From Aureibaculum sp. 2308TA14-22 (lineage in GTDB: Bacteria; Bacteroidota; Bacteroidia; Flavobacteriales; Flavobacteriaceae), in the NCBI RefSeq assembly GCF_040538665.1, contig NZ_JBEWXT010000001.1:2878501-2942500 (forward strand): a stretch of DNA of 64,000 bases. Reading direction: 5' to 3'. Below, piece by piece: positions 27,896 through 36,037 of the stretch (the first letter of the stretch is position 1; every line of letters starts with the position of its first letter). The translations under genes and the position numbers were made by a program. The notes under the pieces are model-generated. The model ran no database searches. It saw only the letters and a program-made list of their open reading frames with translations, and had not been told where the DNA came from.

Positions 27896-29605
27896 CTATT
27901 TTAAAGATTTAATATATTTTTCTGTTTGCTTTGTTAATTTGTCTTTTGCTTTGTTAATTGCCCTGTTCAAATCTTCATTAGGTTCATAAGCCATATCTCG
28001 TAAAGAATCAAATGTTTTTTGATACCAATCGTTCCATGCATTTAGGATTTTAATTTCAACATTCAAGTCATCTCCTTCTTTTACCGCTTGTTGCGATAAT
28101 AGAAATTCAGCTTTCAATCTTTTTTCTGCTCTAGATTTAATGTTCTCCAATTCCGTCAAAGCAGCAGTAGCATCTGAATTTAACAATGAAAAGGCACTTG
28201 TTAATGCACCGATTCCAACATTTTTTAAGGTTTCTTGAGACACCTTGTCTATCCTGTCATTATCGGTGTGGTAAAATTGATCCGTAAAATGCCATAAGAG
28301 TAATCCGGGAATATCAGCTCTTAAAAACGGTGTATGGTCACTACCACCTTCAAACGGATTTGTGTTTACCTCCCAATTGGCAAATTTTCCTTGCTCTTCA
28401 AAAATATTTATTATAAAATCATTCAGATAATGTGGTTTCATATCTTTTAATTTCAATGGTCTTCCGCCCCATTCGGAATGTTTGTCGTTACCACGTGTCC
28501 ATATTGCACTTGGGTCTGGCATTTTTTCAATTAAAAATGAGCCTCCCGTTATAGCTGTATTTTCGCCCACCATGTCTAAACTGATTCCCCATTTAATATT
28601 TGATGCTCTAATACTATCTTCTTGAATATACCTTCGTGTAGAAACAATTTCATCCCCCCATAAAAAAGTAAGGGTTCTATCTAATTTTACAGTCTTATCT
28701 TTAATAAACTTAGCTGCTATTTGAGCCATTTCTAATTGAACACCTACCCCTGAAGCATTATCATTTGCTCCTGGTTCTTGCACATGGGCACTAAAAACGA
28801 GTCTTTCATTGGGGTTCACATCACCTTTTATATCGGCAACAATGGTCAGTTCTTCGGACGGATAAATTTTAGTATTGATAACGGCTTTTACATTTACAGT
28901 TCCTTTATCCAACTCCTTTTTTAATTTTTCTTTAGCTTGATAAGACAAGGCTATACCCCACAAATTTTTCTCATTATAGGGAATACTCCTAAATTGTATA
29001 GAAGTAATATTTTTTTCGGGTTGCAAATAATCGGGCATATCGTAAGTTAGCATTCCTACTGCACCTTTTTTCATTGCCGTTTTATAGAGTGTATAAGGAC
29101 TCATTTCAGCAAAAATAACTTTGCCTTTTATGTCTGTTTTCTCTAGTGATTTTTTATCTTTTATATAAACTACCTCAGCAGTAACACCTCCTTTTGGAGT
29201 TGATATTGAGTTTAAATAAGTCATGTTTCTATTAGTAGCTGATTCTAATATTGGCGAATCTTGACCTACAATAGTTAAACTGGAACTAACAGTTTCCCAA
29301 GTGGGTTTTTTCATAGGTCTTTTTTCAATCCTGTACGTCAGTTTATTATATTCCAAAGCATCGCTTTCTAAAACATAGCCTGCTCTTTCAAGACCTTCTG
29401 CAATATGGTAGATACTTTTATTGAATCCAGTATTACCAACCACTCTCCAATATTGGGCTACAAATTCTGTTGTTTTGTAAGCCTGATCTCCTATAAATTC
29501 CGCTCTCACCACGTCAAAATATTCTGATGCCATTTTATTTGTGTTTTGAGCAGTGCTTATCGCAACCAATAATAGGGCAACATAAAAAAATAACTTTCTA
29601 ATCAT
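27896..29605 (-). CDS. Secreted M28-family metallopeptidase with PA domain
   Basis: A 569-residue exported protein (signal peptide ending ISTAQ). A PA-like insert covers about 130-240 and the M28 peptidase core about 250-480. The zinc-ligand scaffold is recognisable: His274 (SAHVQEPG), Asp282 (GANDNASG), Asp318-Glu319 (LWGDEIV), Asp344 (SLDMVG) and His446 (FYHTDND). Two positions differ from the classic pattern: the HxD pair reads H-V-Q, and the Glu-Glu pair reads Asp-Glu. Activity is likely but not certain. M28 enzymes of this layout are aminopeptidases or carboxypeptidases. It is first in a two-gene unit with the lipoprotein at 27268. Confidence 0.87.
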   Translation of the reverse strand: MIRKLFFYVALLLVAISTAQNTNKMASEYFDVVRAEFIGDQAYKTTEFVAQYWRVVGNTGFNKSIYHIAEGLERAGYVLESDALEYNKLTYRIEKRPMKKPTWETVSSSLTIVGQDSPILESATNRNMTYLNSISTPKGGVTAEVVYIKDKKSLEKTDIKGKVIFAEMSPYTLYKTAMKKGAVGMLTYDMPDYLQPEKNITSIQFRSIPYNEKNLWGIALSYQAKEKLKKELDKGTVNVKAVINTKIYPSEELTIVADIKGDVNPNERLVFSAHVQEPGANDNASGVGVQLEMAQIAAKFIKDKTVKLDRTLTFLWGDEIVSTRRYIQEDSIRASNIKWGISLDMVGENTAITGGSFLIEKMPDPSAIWTRGNDKHSEWGGRPLKLKDMKPHYLNDFIINIFEEQGKFANWEVNTNPFEGGSDHTPFLRADIPGLLLWHFTDQFYHTDNDRIDKVSQETLKNVGIGALTSAFSLLNSDATAALTELENIKSRAEKRLKAEFLLSQQAVKEGDDLNVEIKILNAWNDWYQKTFDSLRDMAYEPNEDLNRAINKAKDKLTKQTEKYIKSLK

Positions 29606-29675
29606 AATCTAAAATTAATGACCGAAAACTACTAAATTAATCTGAATTACACGCCCAATACTCTTTAAGATTTAA

Positions 29676-29683
29676 TAAATTTG
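29676..29683 (+). promoter_or_regulatory. -7 promoter element of pepP
   Basis: TAAATTTG matches TAnnTTTG, 26 bases before the ATG at 29710. It overlaps the alternative upstream start at 29683 and so rules it out for this transcript. Confidence 0.5.
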
Positions 29684-29709
29684 TGAGGCAAACATTAAAA
29701 TGTGATAAG

Positions 29710-31002
29710 ATGAAATACTTTCCAATAGACAATAAACTTTTTATAAAAAATCGCAAAAATTTTATGTCCAAAATGAAGCCCTGTAGTTTGGCGGTTTTTA
29801 ATTCTAATGATATTTACCCGATAAGTGCGGACAGTACTATGCCTTTTCAGCAGCATCGCGATATTTTTTATTTAAGTGGTGTAGATCAAGAGGAAAGCAT
29901 TTTAGTACTGTTTCCTGATTGTCCAAAAGAAAAACATCGTGAAATTCTCTTTTTAAAGGAAACCAATGAGCATATTGCTGTATGGGAAGGCGAAAAACTA
30001 ACCAAAGAAGCCGCTCTTAAAACCAGTGGTATCAAAACCGTATATTGGCTACAAGACATGGAAAAAATAATGTTTGAACTAATGTCGCAATGCGATACGG
30101 TATACATTAATACCAATGAGCATTACCGAGCTTCGGTTGAAACAGAAACCCGTGAAGACCGTTTTACAAAATGGCTAAAAGACAAATATCCTGCACATTC
30201 GGTTGCTAAAAGCAATCCTATTTTACAACGCTTACGTTCTGTAAAAGATCAGATTGAAATTGATTTGATTCAACAAGCATGTGATATTACCGAAAAAGGA
30301 TTTAGACGAGTACTCAATTTTACAAAACCCGGAGTTTGGGAATACGAAATTGAAGCAGAATTTATGCATGAATTTTTAAGAAATAGATCCAAAGGTTTTG
30401 CCTACACGCCCATTATTGGTTCGGGCAATAATGCCAATGTATTGCATTATATAGAAAATAACCAACAATGTAAAGAGGGCGAATTGATACTAATAGATGC
30501 TGGTGCTGAATATGCAAATTATGCAAGTGATATGACCCGTACAATTCCCGTTTCAGGAAAATTTAGTAAAAGACAAAAAGCCGTTTACAATGCTGTAAAT
30601 CGTGTAAAAAATGAAGCTACAAAAATGTTGGTTCCCGGTACTATTTGGGCAGATTATCATATAGAAGTTGGTAAATTAATGACTTCTGAATTGTTAGGGT
30701 TAAAACTACTTGATAAAGTTGATGTTAAAAATGAAGACCCTGAATGGCCTGCGTACAAAAAATATTTTATGCATGGCACTTCTCACCACATGGGTTTAGA
30801 CACACATGATTATGGAATTTTAACGGAACCTATGCAAGCCAATATGGTATTTACTGTAGAACCGGGAATTTACATACCTGATGAAGGTTTTGGAATTCGA
30901 TTGGAAGATGATGTAGTAATTCAAGAAAAAGGAGAGCCTTCTAACTTAATGCGTAACATACCTATTGAAGTTGAGGAAATTGAGGATATTATGAACGGTT
31001 AA
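29710..31002 (+). CDS. pepP: Xaa-Pro aminopeptidase (aminopeptidase P)
   Basis: A 430-residue cytoplasmic M24 metallopeptidase that removes N-terminal residues before proline. The N-terminal creatinase-like domain (about 1-170) carries DSTMPFQQHRDIFYLSG. The pita-bread catalytic domain has the five dinuclear-metal ligands: two Asp in LIDAGAEY and ASDMTRT, His in GTSHHMGLDTHD, Glu in TVEPGIYIP and Glu in IRLEDDV. The start MKYFPIDNKLF at 29710 matches flavobacterial homologues; the upstream codon at 29683 lies on the -7 box. Confidence 0.95.
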   Translation: MKYFPIDNKLFIKNRKNFMSKMKPCSLAVFNSNDIYPISADSTMPFQQHRDIFYLSGVDQEESILVLFPDCPKEKHREILFLKETNEHIAVWEGEKLTKEAALKTSGIKTVYWLQDMEKIMFELMSQCDTVYINTNEHYRASVETETREDRFTKWLKDKYPAHSVAKSNPILQRLRSVKDQIEIDLIQQACDITEKGFRRVLNFTKPGVWEYEIEAEFMHEFLRNRSKGFAYTPIIGSGNNANVLHYIENNQQCKEGELILIDAGAEYANYASDMTRTIPVSGKFSKRQKAVYNAVNRVKNEATKMLVPGTIWADYHIEVGKLMTSELLGLKLLDKVDVKNEDPEWPAYKKYFMHGTSHHMGLDTHDYGILTEPMQANMVFTVEPGIYIPDEGFGIRLEDDVVIQEKGEPSNLMRNIPIEVEEIEDIMNG

Positions 31003-31090
31003 TTACTATCATTCGGAGCGTGTATAATAATAGTTTTAAAACCTAAAAATAAAATACAATAAAAAAACAAGTTTATTAATTGCATTTTTA

Positions 31091-31531
31091 ATGATCGTAA
31101 GTTTATCGTTAAACGCACAAGAAGAAACTACTTCTAAACCAAAGTTTGAAATTAAGGTAATTACTAGTGTAGAGTCGATAGTGCCAAGCGGTTTAGGTAG
31201 ATCAAGAATTATATCCTCAAATGTTGACCGTGATTATAAAGATTTTACTTCTGAACAAACTGAAGATGATAACAGCAGTAACAAATCTAAAAGAAAAGAC
31301 ATTCGCGTAAAGGATTTTGATGAAACCAAACTTTTAAATTTTTACAATATTGCTGGTATTCGTTTTCAAAATATCGCCGCTAATGATGCTGTAATCTCTT
31401 CAAAATTGACAGATATGTTGACCAAAGGTTGGGACTTAATGTTTGTAACCTCTGCTGTTGAAAGTGATGCTGGAGATAAAGACGGACAAGGTATTTTTAT
31501 TACGCGTTATATTTTTAGACGAGCGTTGTAA
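31091..31531 (+). CDS. Small secreted protein of unknown function (true start probably upstream)
   Basis: A 146-residue frame from ATG 31091 begins MIVSLSLNAQEE, which is only the back half of a signal peptide. In the same frame the codons before it encode KYNKKTSLLIAFL, a proper basic and hydrophobic front half, but there is no ATG, GTG or TTG. The best-placed codon is ATA at 31049, which would give MKYNKKTSLL. Either a rare start codon is used or the ATG was lost by mutation. The mature part has a Ser/Asn/Lys-rich linker (about 50-70) and a folded end (FYNIAGIRFQNIAANDAVI, WDLMFVTSAVES). I do not recognise a family. Palindromic repeat pieces lie on both sides. Confidence 0.7.
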   Translation: MIVSLSLNAQEETTSKPKFEIKVITSVESIVPSGLGRSRIISSNVDRDYKDFTSEQTEDDNSSNKSKRKDIRVKDFDETKLLNFYNIAGIRFQNIAANDAVISSKLTDMLTKGWDLMFVTSAVESDAGDKDGQGIFITRYIFRRAL

Positions 31532-31548
31532 GGAGTTTGTTATTGTAA

Positions 31549-31595
31549 TTCAGAACGCTGTGCAACAGAGTGAAGAATCTAAAAAACGTTTACTT
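31549..31595. repeat. Fragment of the CATTCCGAG/GAATCT intergenic repeat
   Basis: TAATTCAGAACGCTGTGC followed by AACAGAGTGAAGAATCT resembles the dispersed GTCATTCCGAGG...GAATCTC repeat. A shorter piece (CATTCGGAGCGTG) lies at about 31010, just after pepP, so the small gene at 31091 is bracketed by repeat fragments. Confidence 0.4.
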
Positions 31596-31739
31596 ATCGC
31601 AGAATAACAAAGCATTTAATTCACTCAAAAAAGTAAACCCTTGAACTTTAAATTATTAACCTAATATTTAATTCCCTTCAATGCAATAAAACCAGGGCGT
31701 TAAACGTTATTTGATTATAATCGCTAAACACAATTTTTA

Positions 31740-32390
31740 TTGCCAAACTTTACTTTAAAAATAGTTGCTTTTTATATTAAAATTCTGGTGCTTACTTTTT
31801 ACCTACTTTCAGCACCCAGTATCAGTTATGCCCAATCGCTAAAAGACACACTAAAAATTAAGGAATTTAAAAACCCTAGCATCGAAGATTACGAGCAAAT
31901 GGTTTTTGAATCTACCCAGTATCTTTTAAGCAACCCTGTTGATGAAAATTCAGCAGAATTTGTAAGTGCTTCTAAGGTTGTTTGTTTTTGGATGCATCAA
32001 GAAACCGGCTATGGAATACCCTTAGGCGGTAATTTTTACTATAAACTTAGAAATGATGATAACCAACAGTATTTTTATGCGGTTAGCATGGTAAATTATC
32101 TGTTAGACCAAAAAATAAACCATAAACGTATTTTAAATTGTTTACCCATAATCGGACAAAATTATAGTGATCAAGAAGATGTAAAAGAAGTACGGTTTAA
32201 GGCTGCGGAAATATTTTTGGCCTTTGCTAAAAAACGTAAAAACAATATAAAATTGACCGTTAGGGCAAGAAAATACTTAAAGCACTATCGAAAAGGAACA
32301 CTTAACGAAAAATTTTTAGAAGACCTTGAAGAGCCTCCAAAACTAAAAGAAATTAACTCTCCGTTTATAACGTATGTTATGCCTAATTAA
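31740..32390 (+). CDS. Secreted protein of unknown function
   Basis: A 216-residue protein with an N-terminal signal peptide ending SISYAQ at about residue 32. The only usable start before it is TTG at 31740; an in-frame stop lies at 31725. The mature part is mainly helical, with a segment VVCFWMHQETGYGIPLGGNFYY and a charged C-terminus (KKRKNNIKLTVRARKYLKHYRKG). I recognise no family. The start codon lies at the edge of the first copy of the TCGCTAA leader element. It is the first gene of the same-strand array of small exported proteins that runs to about 36 kb. Confidence 0.72.
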   Translation: MPNFTLKIVAFYIKILVLTFYLLSAPSISYAQSLKDTLKIKEFKNPSIEDYEQMVFESTQYLLSNPVDENSAEFVSASKVVCFWMHQETGYGIPLGGNFYYKLRNDDNQQYFYAVSMVNYLLDQKINHKRILNCLPIIGQNYSDQEDVKEVRFKAAEIFLAFAKKRKNNIKLTVRARKYLKHYRKGTLNEKFLEDLEEPPKLKEINSPFITYVMPN

Positions 32391-32447
32391 AATATAGTTA
32401 GATTATGGTATACTATTTGTATATTACACCATAAAATAATTATTGTG

Positions 32448-32825
32448 ATGAACAAACTTATACTACTTTTCGTAATTACCCTATTTTCAAGCAATCTTGT
32501 AACTGCACAAGAAACCAAAAAAAGCATAAAAGATTATGTTAATACAGAAATTAGCATCGAAAACAATTGGGCTGGCGAAAGCCTAACACTTGTTAAGGAA
32601 AAAGATACTTATTTTGTAATCCGAAAAATAAAGGGTTCAGGTGTTGAAGTGGTTAAAACGCTAAAGTACGCCGTAGATTTTAAAAGCGATTACCGTGTAG
32701 AATTCTCAGAAGTAGTTGAACCTAAAGATACCAAGACCGATAACGAAAAATTTAGCATAATGGTTGAAGGAAATGAAATTTCCGTAACCTTAAATGGACT
32801 TAGCGTGGTTACTAAAGTAAAATAA
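32448..32825 (+). CDS. Small secreted protein of unknown function
   Basis: A 125-residue protein; ATG at 32448 is preceded directly by a GTG (32445) that would add one Met. The signal peptide ends VTAQ at about residue 21. The mature part of about 100 residues is Lys/Glu-rich and strand-rich (EISIENNWAGESLTLVKEK, EGNEISVTLNGLSVVTKVK), consistent with a small beta-sandwich. No known family is recognised. It sits 57 bases after the gene at 31740, same strand. Confidence 0.7.
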   Translation: MNKLILLFVITLFSSNLVTAQETKKSIKDYVNTEISIENNWAGESLTLVKEKDTYFVIRKIKGSGVEVVKTLKYAVDFKSDYRVEFSEVVEPKDTKTDNEKFSIMVEGNEISVTLNGLSVVTKVK

Positions 32826-32905
32826 ATAACTACGGATCAAGTATCTTCTTATTGTTAAATTTATTTATACTACGTTGTGATGACAACTAGACTAAAATAT
32901 TTTAA

Positions 32906-33289
32906 ATGAAACTATTTTCAACTTTAAGTCTTTTAATTGTGTTTTGTAGTGCATTTGGACAAAGTTCTGACTGTGCTAAATTCAGAATAGGAAAATACAA
33001 GATGGAAGACCCTAAAACAGGCATCAATTTTATAACCAGAAACGATTCGATTCAGATAGAATACGTACCTAAACTTGAGGTAAAAGTAAAATTAAATGTA
33101 ATTTGGACTGATGACTGCACAATGGAGCTATCATTAAAAGAAATTTTAGAAAATCCAAAAAAATTATCTATCTCTGACTTTGTTTTAATTTCAGAAATAA
33201 TAGAATCAAAAGATAGTTCATATATAATGAGATCAACCGTAGGTAATTCGGAAATTGTATTGACTAGAGAGTTTTTTAAAGTTGAATAA
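32906..33289 (+). CDS. Small secreted protein, RxGxY-ITRNDS family
   Basis: A 127-residue exported protein with a signal peptide ending SAFGQ. The mature start CAKFRIGKYKMEDPKTG with FITRNDSIQIEY is shared, as far as I recall, by a large group of small flavobacterial proteins, some of which carry a mistaken DNA topoisomerase IV label. Nothing here supports a topoisomerase. Two Cys (SDCAKF and DDCTME) may form a disulphide. Strand-rich; function unknown. The first good leader-element copy (33295) begins 5 bases after its stop. Confidence 0.72.
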   Translation: MKLFSTLSLLIVFCSAFGQSSDCAKFRIGKYKMEDPKTGINFITRNDSIQIEYVPKLEVKVKLNVIWTDDCTMELSLKEILENPKKLSISDFVLISEIIESKDSSYIMRSTVGNSEIVLTREFFKVE

Positions 33290-33294
33290 AGTTA

Positions 33295-33363
33295 GGTCGC
33301 TAAGCAAATTGCCCATTTTCTCTCTTCTTAACGAAGCTTTAAAAATTAGATTTGTTTTAGTTG
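33295..33363 (+). repeat. Leader element copy 2 (GGTCGCTAAG type)
   Basis: A 69-base intergenic element running from GGTCGCTAAG to GATTTGTTTTAGTTG. It is identical at 57 of 69 ungapped positions to the element at 33916-33984. It lies between two small genes, ending 48 bases before the next start. Three further, more diverged copies lie nearby (31704-31743, 34791-34808, 39610-39655). Confidence 0.75.
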
Positions 33364-33411
33364 CTATTTGGATGTCAATAAAACCATACAGATTTTCGCT
33401 AAATATCTAAA

Positions 33412-33855
33412 ATGAGTAAAGTAAGAAACTTTCTAGCCAAATTAGATGATTATGAATTAGCATATTTTGCAAAATTTAAGCTAAACACTTATTTAGAAGA
33501 AACGCAATCGGAAATACAGCAATATCTAACCGAACGTAATTTACATAAATCAAAAATTGACCGACTAATTTCTGAAAATCCCAAATCAAAACTGAAAGAC
33601 AAAAAACAAAGGTGTTCTAGGTGCTATTCGGACAAAATACGAAAAGATAAAGTGCAATGGACTGAAACAGCCGATGGATTTAGCTTAAAAGATGAGATTG
33701 CCGTAGCAGATGGTTTTAATGGAAAAGCGACTTATAAGAACGAGGTTATTTGTAATGTGTGTGGCTTTTGGCTTGAAGACCCTAACCATGAGAAAAAAAA
33801 GCCATTTTGGCATAACATAGCAGACTTTTTTGTTGAATTATTTATCCGTAGCTAA
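33412..33855 (+). CDS. Uncharacterised zinc-ribbon protein
   Basis: A 147-residue protein without signal peptide. The N-terminal half is helical and charged (LDDYELAYFAKFKLNTYLEE). The C-terminal half has two CxxC knuckles (CSRCYS at about 64 and CNVCGF at about 119), which together would make a zinc ribbon around the segment KVQWTETADGF. The end is hydrophobic/aromatic (FWHNIADFFVELFIRS). A nucleic-acid or protein-binding role is possible but not shown. It lies between two leader elements. Confidence 0.72.
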   Translation: MSKVRNFLAKLDDYELAYFAKFKLNTYLEETQSEIQQYLTERNLHKSKIDRLISENPKSKLKDKKQRCSRCYSDKIRKDKVQWTETADGFSLKDEIAVADGFNGKATYKNEVICNVCGFWLEDPNHEKKKPFWHNIADFFVELFIRS

Positions 33856-33902
33856 GAAACACCACAGCATTAATTTATTTTGCTTCTAAATAAATTAAAC
33901 TT

Positions 33903-33910
33903 TATATTTG
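33903..33910 (+). promoter_or_regulatory. -7 promoter element feeding leader element copy 3
   Basis: TATATTTG is an exact TAnnTTTG match. Transcription would begin near 33916, exactly where the repeated GGTCGCTAAG leader begins, so at least this copy would be a 5' untranslated region of about 140 bases. Confidence 0.5.
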
Positions 33911-33915
33911 TACGT

Positions 33916-33984
33916 GGTCGCTAAGTGAATTGCCCATTTTCTCCCTTCAACCCGAAATTTTAATATTTCGATTTGTTTTAGTTG
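33916..33984 (+). repeat. Leader element copy 3 (GGTCGCTAAG type)
   Basis: A 69-base element, 57/69 identical to 33295-33363. The conserved parts are GGTCGCTAAG, AATTGCCCATTTTCTC and GATTTGTTTTAGTTG; the middle (CGAA plus AT-rich) varies. It precedes the secreted protein gene at 34058. Confidence 0.75.
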
Positions 33985-34057
33985 GCAACTAATTAATATT
34001 TAAATCAATTAATCGCGATGTGGTTTGCTTTTGTTAAAAATAAATAACTCGAAAAAA

Positions 34058-34723
34058 ATGAAAATCATAACTTTAATATTATCCTTATTTCTTTTTTTAA
34101 ATAACTATGGGCAACAAAAATCAAAAGTTAACCAAATAGAGCTAATAAGTGATATTCAAATATGGGATAAAGATAATGACAAAATGAAATTGTCTTTTTG
34201 GATTCCCTCAAGTTATTGGAGAATTTCATTAGAAGGCAACTCAGATATTTCTGAAGAAATAATTGAAAAGATAGAATCTACATTTGATGATTACATGGTG
34301 TTATGTTTGGCTGACATAGAGGTGAATGGCGATAATTTGACATACACTTCTAAGTCAGATTTAGAAAAAACGGCTACAATTATTGATAAAAACAAAAAGT
34401 CCTATACACCTCTTTCTGATGAAGTTATACCACATGAAACTAATGAAATTTTAAAAAGTATAAAACCTATGTTTGCCCAAATGTTTGGTCAATTGGGTAA
34501 GGGAATGCATTTTTTCCTATTTAAGGTTAAGTATGAAAACAATGAAAATATAATAAATGAATTTAAAGAAGGTGAATTTATTGTAAAGCACTCTGGCAAA
34601 GAATTTAAATGGACTTTACCACTTCCAGCATTATTACCAAATAAATATTGCCCAATTGACAATGAAGAAATGAAAGGGAATTGGGTTTTTTGTCCTTTTC
34701 ATGGTGAAAAACTAAACAATTAG
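34058..34723 (+). CDS. Secreted protein with C-terminal zinc-ribbon-like motif
   Basis: A 221-residue exported protein. I use ATG 34058, which starts directly at the signal peptide (MKIITLILSLFLFLNNYGQ); an in-frame codon at 34025 would add 11 unlikely residues. The body is strand/helix mixed without a known domain. The C-terminus has a CPID knuckle, a 12-residue loop, then FCPFHGEKL, the layout of a zinc ribbon in which Asp and His replace two of the four Cys. This is unusual in an exported protein. Function unknown; preceded by leader copy 3 and followed by the partial copy at 34791. Confidence 0.72.
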   Translation: MKIITLILSLFLFLNNYGQQKSKVNQIELISDIQIWDKDNDKMKLSFWIPSSYWRISLEGNSDISEEIIEKIESTFDDYMVLCLADIEVNGDNLTYTSKSDLEKTATIIDKNKKSYTPLSDEVIPHETNEILKSIKPMFAQMFGQLGKGMHFFLFKVKYENNENIINEFKEGEFIVKHSGKEFKWTLPLPALLPNKYCPIDNEEMKGNWVFCPFHGEKLNN

Positions 34724-34790
34724 TAAAAAATATCTGAGGTCATAAAGCTTATATGGAATTTTGATTGTTTCTAAAAGAATTAACAAGTTC

Positions 34791-34808
34791 TCGCAAAGCA
34801 AATTACCC
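34791..34808 (+). repeat. Leader element copy 4 (short, diverged)
   Basis: TCGCAAAGCAAATTACCC matches 16 of 18 positions of the corresponding part of copy 2 and is followed by TTTAGGGCAA, giving a small hairpin. The rest of the element is not recognisable. Confidence 0.5.
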
Positions 34809-34879
34809 TTTAGGGCAAGGAAATAAACCGTTAATTATCAAACAATTTAATTTACTAAAACATAAACTCAAATAATTCC

Positions 34880-34934
34880 TATCTTGCATTCTTAACCCTT
34901 CATTTTTACAAGCTATGCGTCTAAAAAATTAAAA
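34880..34934 (+). repeat. Duplicated promoter/start fragment, upstream copy
   Basis: This 55-base stretch, from TATCTTGCAT through an ATGCGT to AAAAAATTAAAA, is a diverged copy of 35983-36037. That second copy contains the leader and first codons of the YfcC permease gene. Here the ATG (34915) opens a frame of only five codons. The two copies bracket the genes at 34937 and 35612. Confidence 0.75.
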
Positions 34935-34936
34935 AT

Positions 34937-35611
34937 ATGAAAATCCTACTATCTATTTTACTGTTAACTTCTTCACTTTGTATTAGCCAAACGGGTTTTA
35001 TAGAAATTGAAGTTAGAGATACTATTCAATTAAAACCTATTAAATTTGAGTATAATGTTCAGATAAGCGATTCCAAATTTTTAAGATTTAATGAAAAAGG
35101 CGGGGTTAGTAAAGACTCTTCTAAAGTACTATTGAAAGAAAAGTACAAAGAACTAGGTACGTTTTTAAAAAATAAGAAATATGAAATCCGCCCTTCAACC
35201 AATGCGAATTATCAAATACATGATTACATTGGGTTTTGGAAATATGGTTATGTTATTACATTAGAACAAGCCTCAGATTTACAAAAATTAACTTCGGAAT
35301 TAAAGGAACTAGACTACATAACCGGTTCATTAGGACAAATGGAATATGCAAATGAAGAAAAAGCCGAAGAAAGGTTGTTTAAAAAATTGTTGGATAAAGC
35401 TAGAAAAAAAGCCAGTACAATTGCCAAATTATCGGATTTAAAATTGGGCAAAATAATAGAGTTCCATGAGGTTAGAGAGGTTGACAATATGGCTTATAAT
35501 ATGTTAGATATGTATGCGGTTGCACAACGTAATAAAAAGTGGCAATCAGGCAATAATGAATTATACGGTCAAAAATCTAAGGCTATTGTGGTAAAATTTT
35601 TGGCGGAATAA
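34937..35611 (+). CDS. SIMPL-domain-like exported protein
   Basis: A 224-residue protein with a signal peptide ending LCISQ at about residue 18. The order FIEIEVRDTIQLKP, repeated strands, then KARKKASTIAKLSDLKLGKIIE fits the SIMPL/DUF541 (BP26-like) family, which forms periplasmic oligomers of poorly known role. Here the N-terminal strand region appears shortened. It starts 2 bases after a duplicated fragment of the permease start (34880-34934) and is directly followed by a membrane protein gene, the stop TAA and next ATG being adjacent. Confidence 0.75.
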   Translation: MKILLSILLLTSSLCISQTGFIEIEVRDTIQLKPIKFEYNVQISDSKFLRFNEKGGVSKDSSKVLLKEKYKELGTFLKNKKYEIRPSTNANYQIHDYIGFWKYGYVITLEQASDLQKLTSELKELDYITGSLGQMEYANEEKAEERLFKKLLDKARKKASTIAKLSDLKLGKIIEFHEVREVDNMAYNMLDMYAVAQRNKKWQSGNNELYGQKSKAIVVKFLAE

Positions 35612-35962
35612 ATGAAAAACAGGCCAATTTTAATTTCTGCGATAATTTTAGTCATAATTATCGAAGTTGTTTTGATGATTTTGGTGTATCATAAAATTGG
35701 TGATGAAAGACTTCCAGGGCAAGTTGTGCGTTTGCTATTTCAGCTCATTCTTATAGCATTTATTTTGATTAGAAAATCTAACATTGCACTTCTTATTTTA
35801 TCAGGATACTATATAATTACAGGCATTTATGCACTTTATATGTTAAGCAATCCGAATTCAATTGAACTAGCATATGGTCTTTACATTATTGGTATAGGAA
35901 TACTAATCTATTTTCATGATTGGATTGAAAGTAAATTGGGAATGAATAAGGTTTCAAAATAA
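35612..35962 (+). CDS. Small four-helix membrane protein
   Basis: A 116-residue hydrophobic protein with about four membrane helices (roughly 7-27, 40-58, 62-80, 86-103) and a short charged C-terminus. No family is recognised. Its ATG directly follows the stop codon of the SIMPL-like gene, so the two are co-translated; together they form the module between the duplicated start fragments. Confidence 0.72.
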   Translation: MKNRPILISAIILVIIIEVVLMILVYHKIGDERLPGQVVRLLFQLILIAFILIRKSNIALLILSGYYIITGIYALYMLSNPNSIELAYGLYIIGIGILIYFHDWIESKLGMNKVSK

Positions 35963-35982
35963 TCAACTAAACTAAATATTCT

Positions 35983-36037
35983 TATCTTGCATACATAACC
36001 TTTCATTTTGTTAGCAATGCGTATTAAAAAATTAAAA
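35983..36037 (+). repeat. Duplicated promoter/start fragment, downstream copy
   Basis: The second 55-base copy contains TATCTTGC (a -7-like box), the leader and the first seven codons of the YfcC gene. The other copy is at 34880-34934. About four-fifths of positions agree by eye, allowing one gap in each. Confidence 0.75.

Noticed and set aside
33291-33340. GTTAGGT and TTAACG near the leader repeat looked like integron attC core sites
   Set aside because: The inverse core does not fit the consensus, the spacing and order relative to the genes are wrong, and no integrase gene is in the window.
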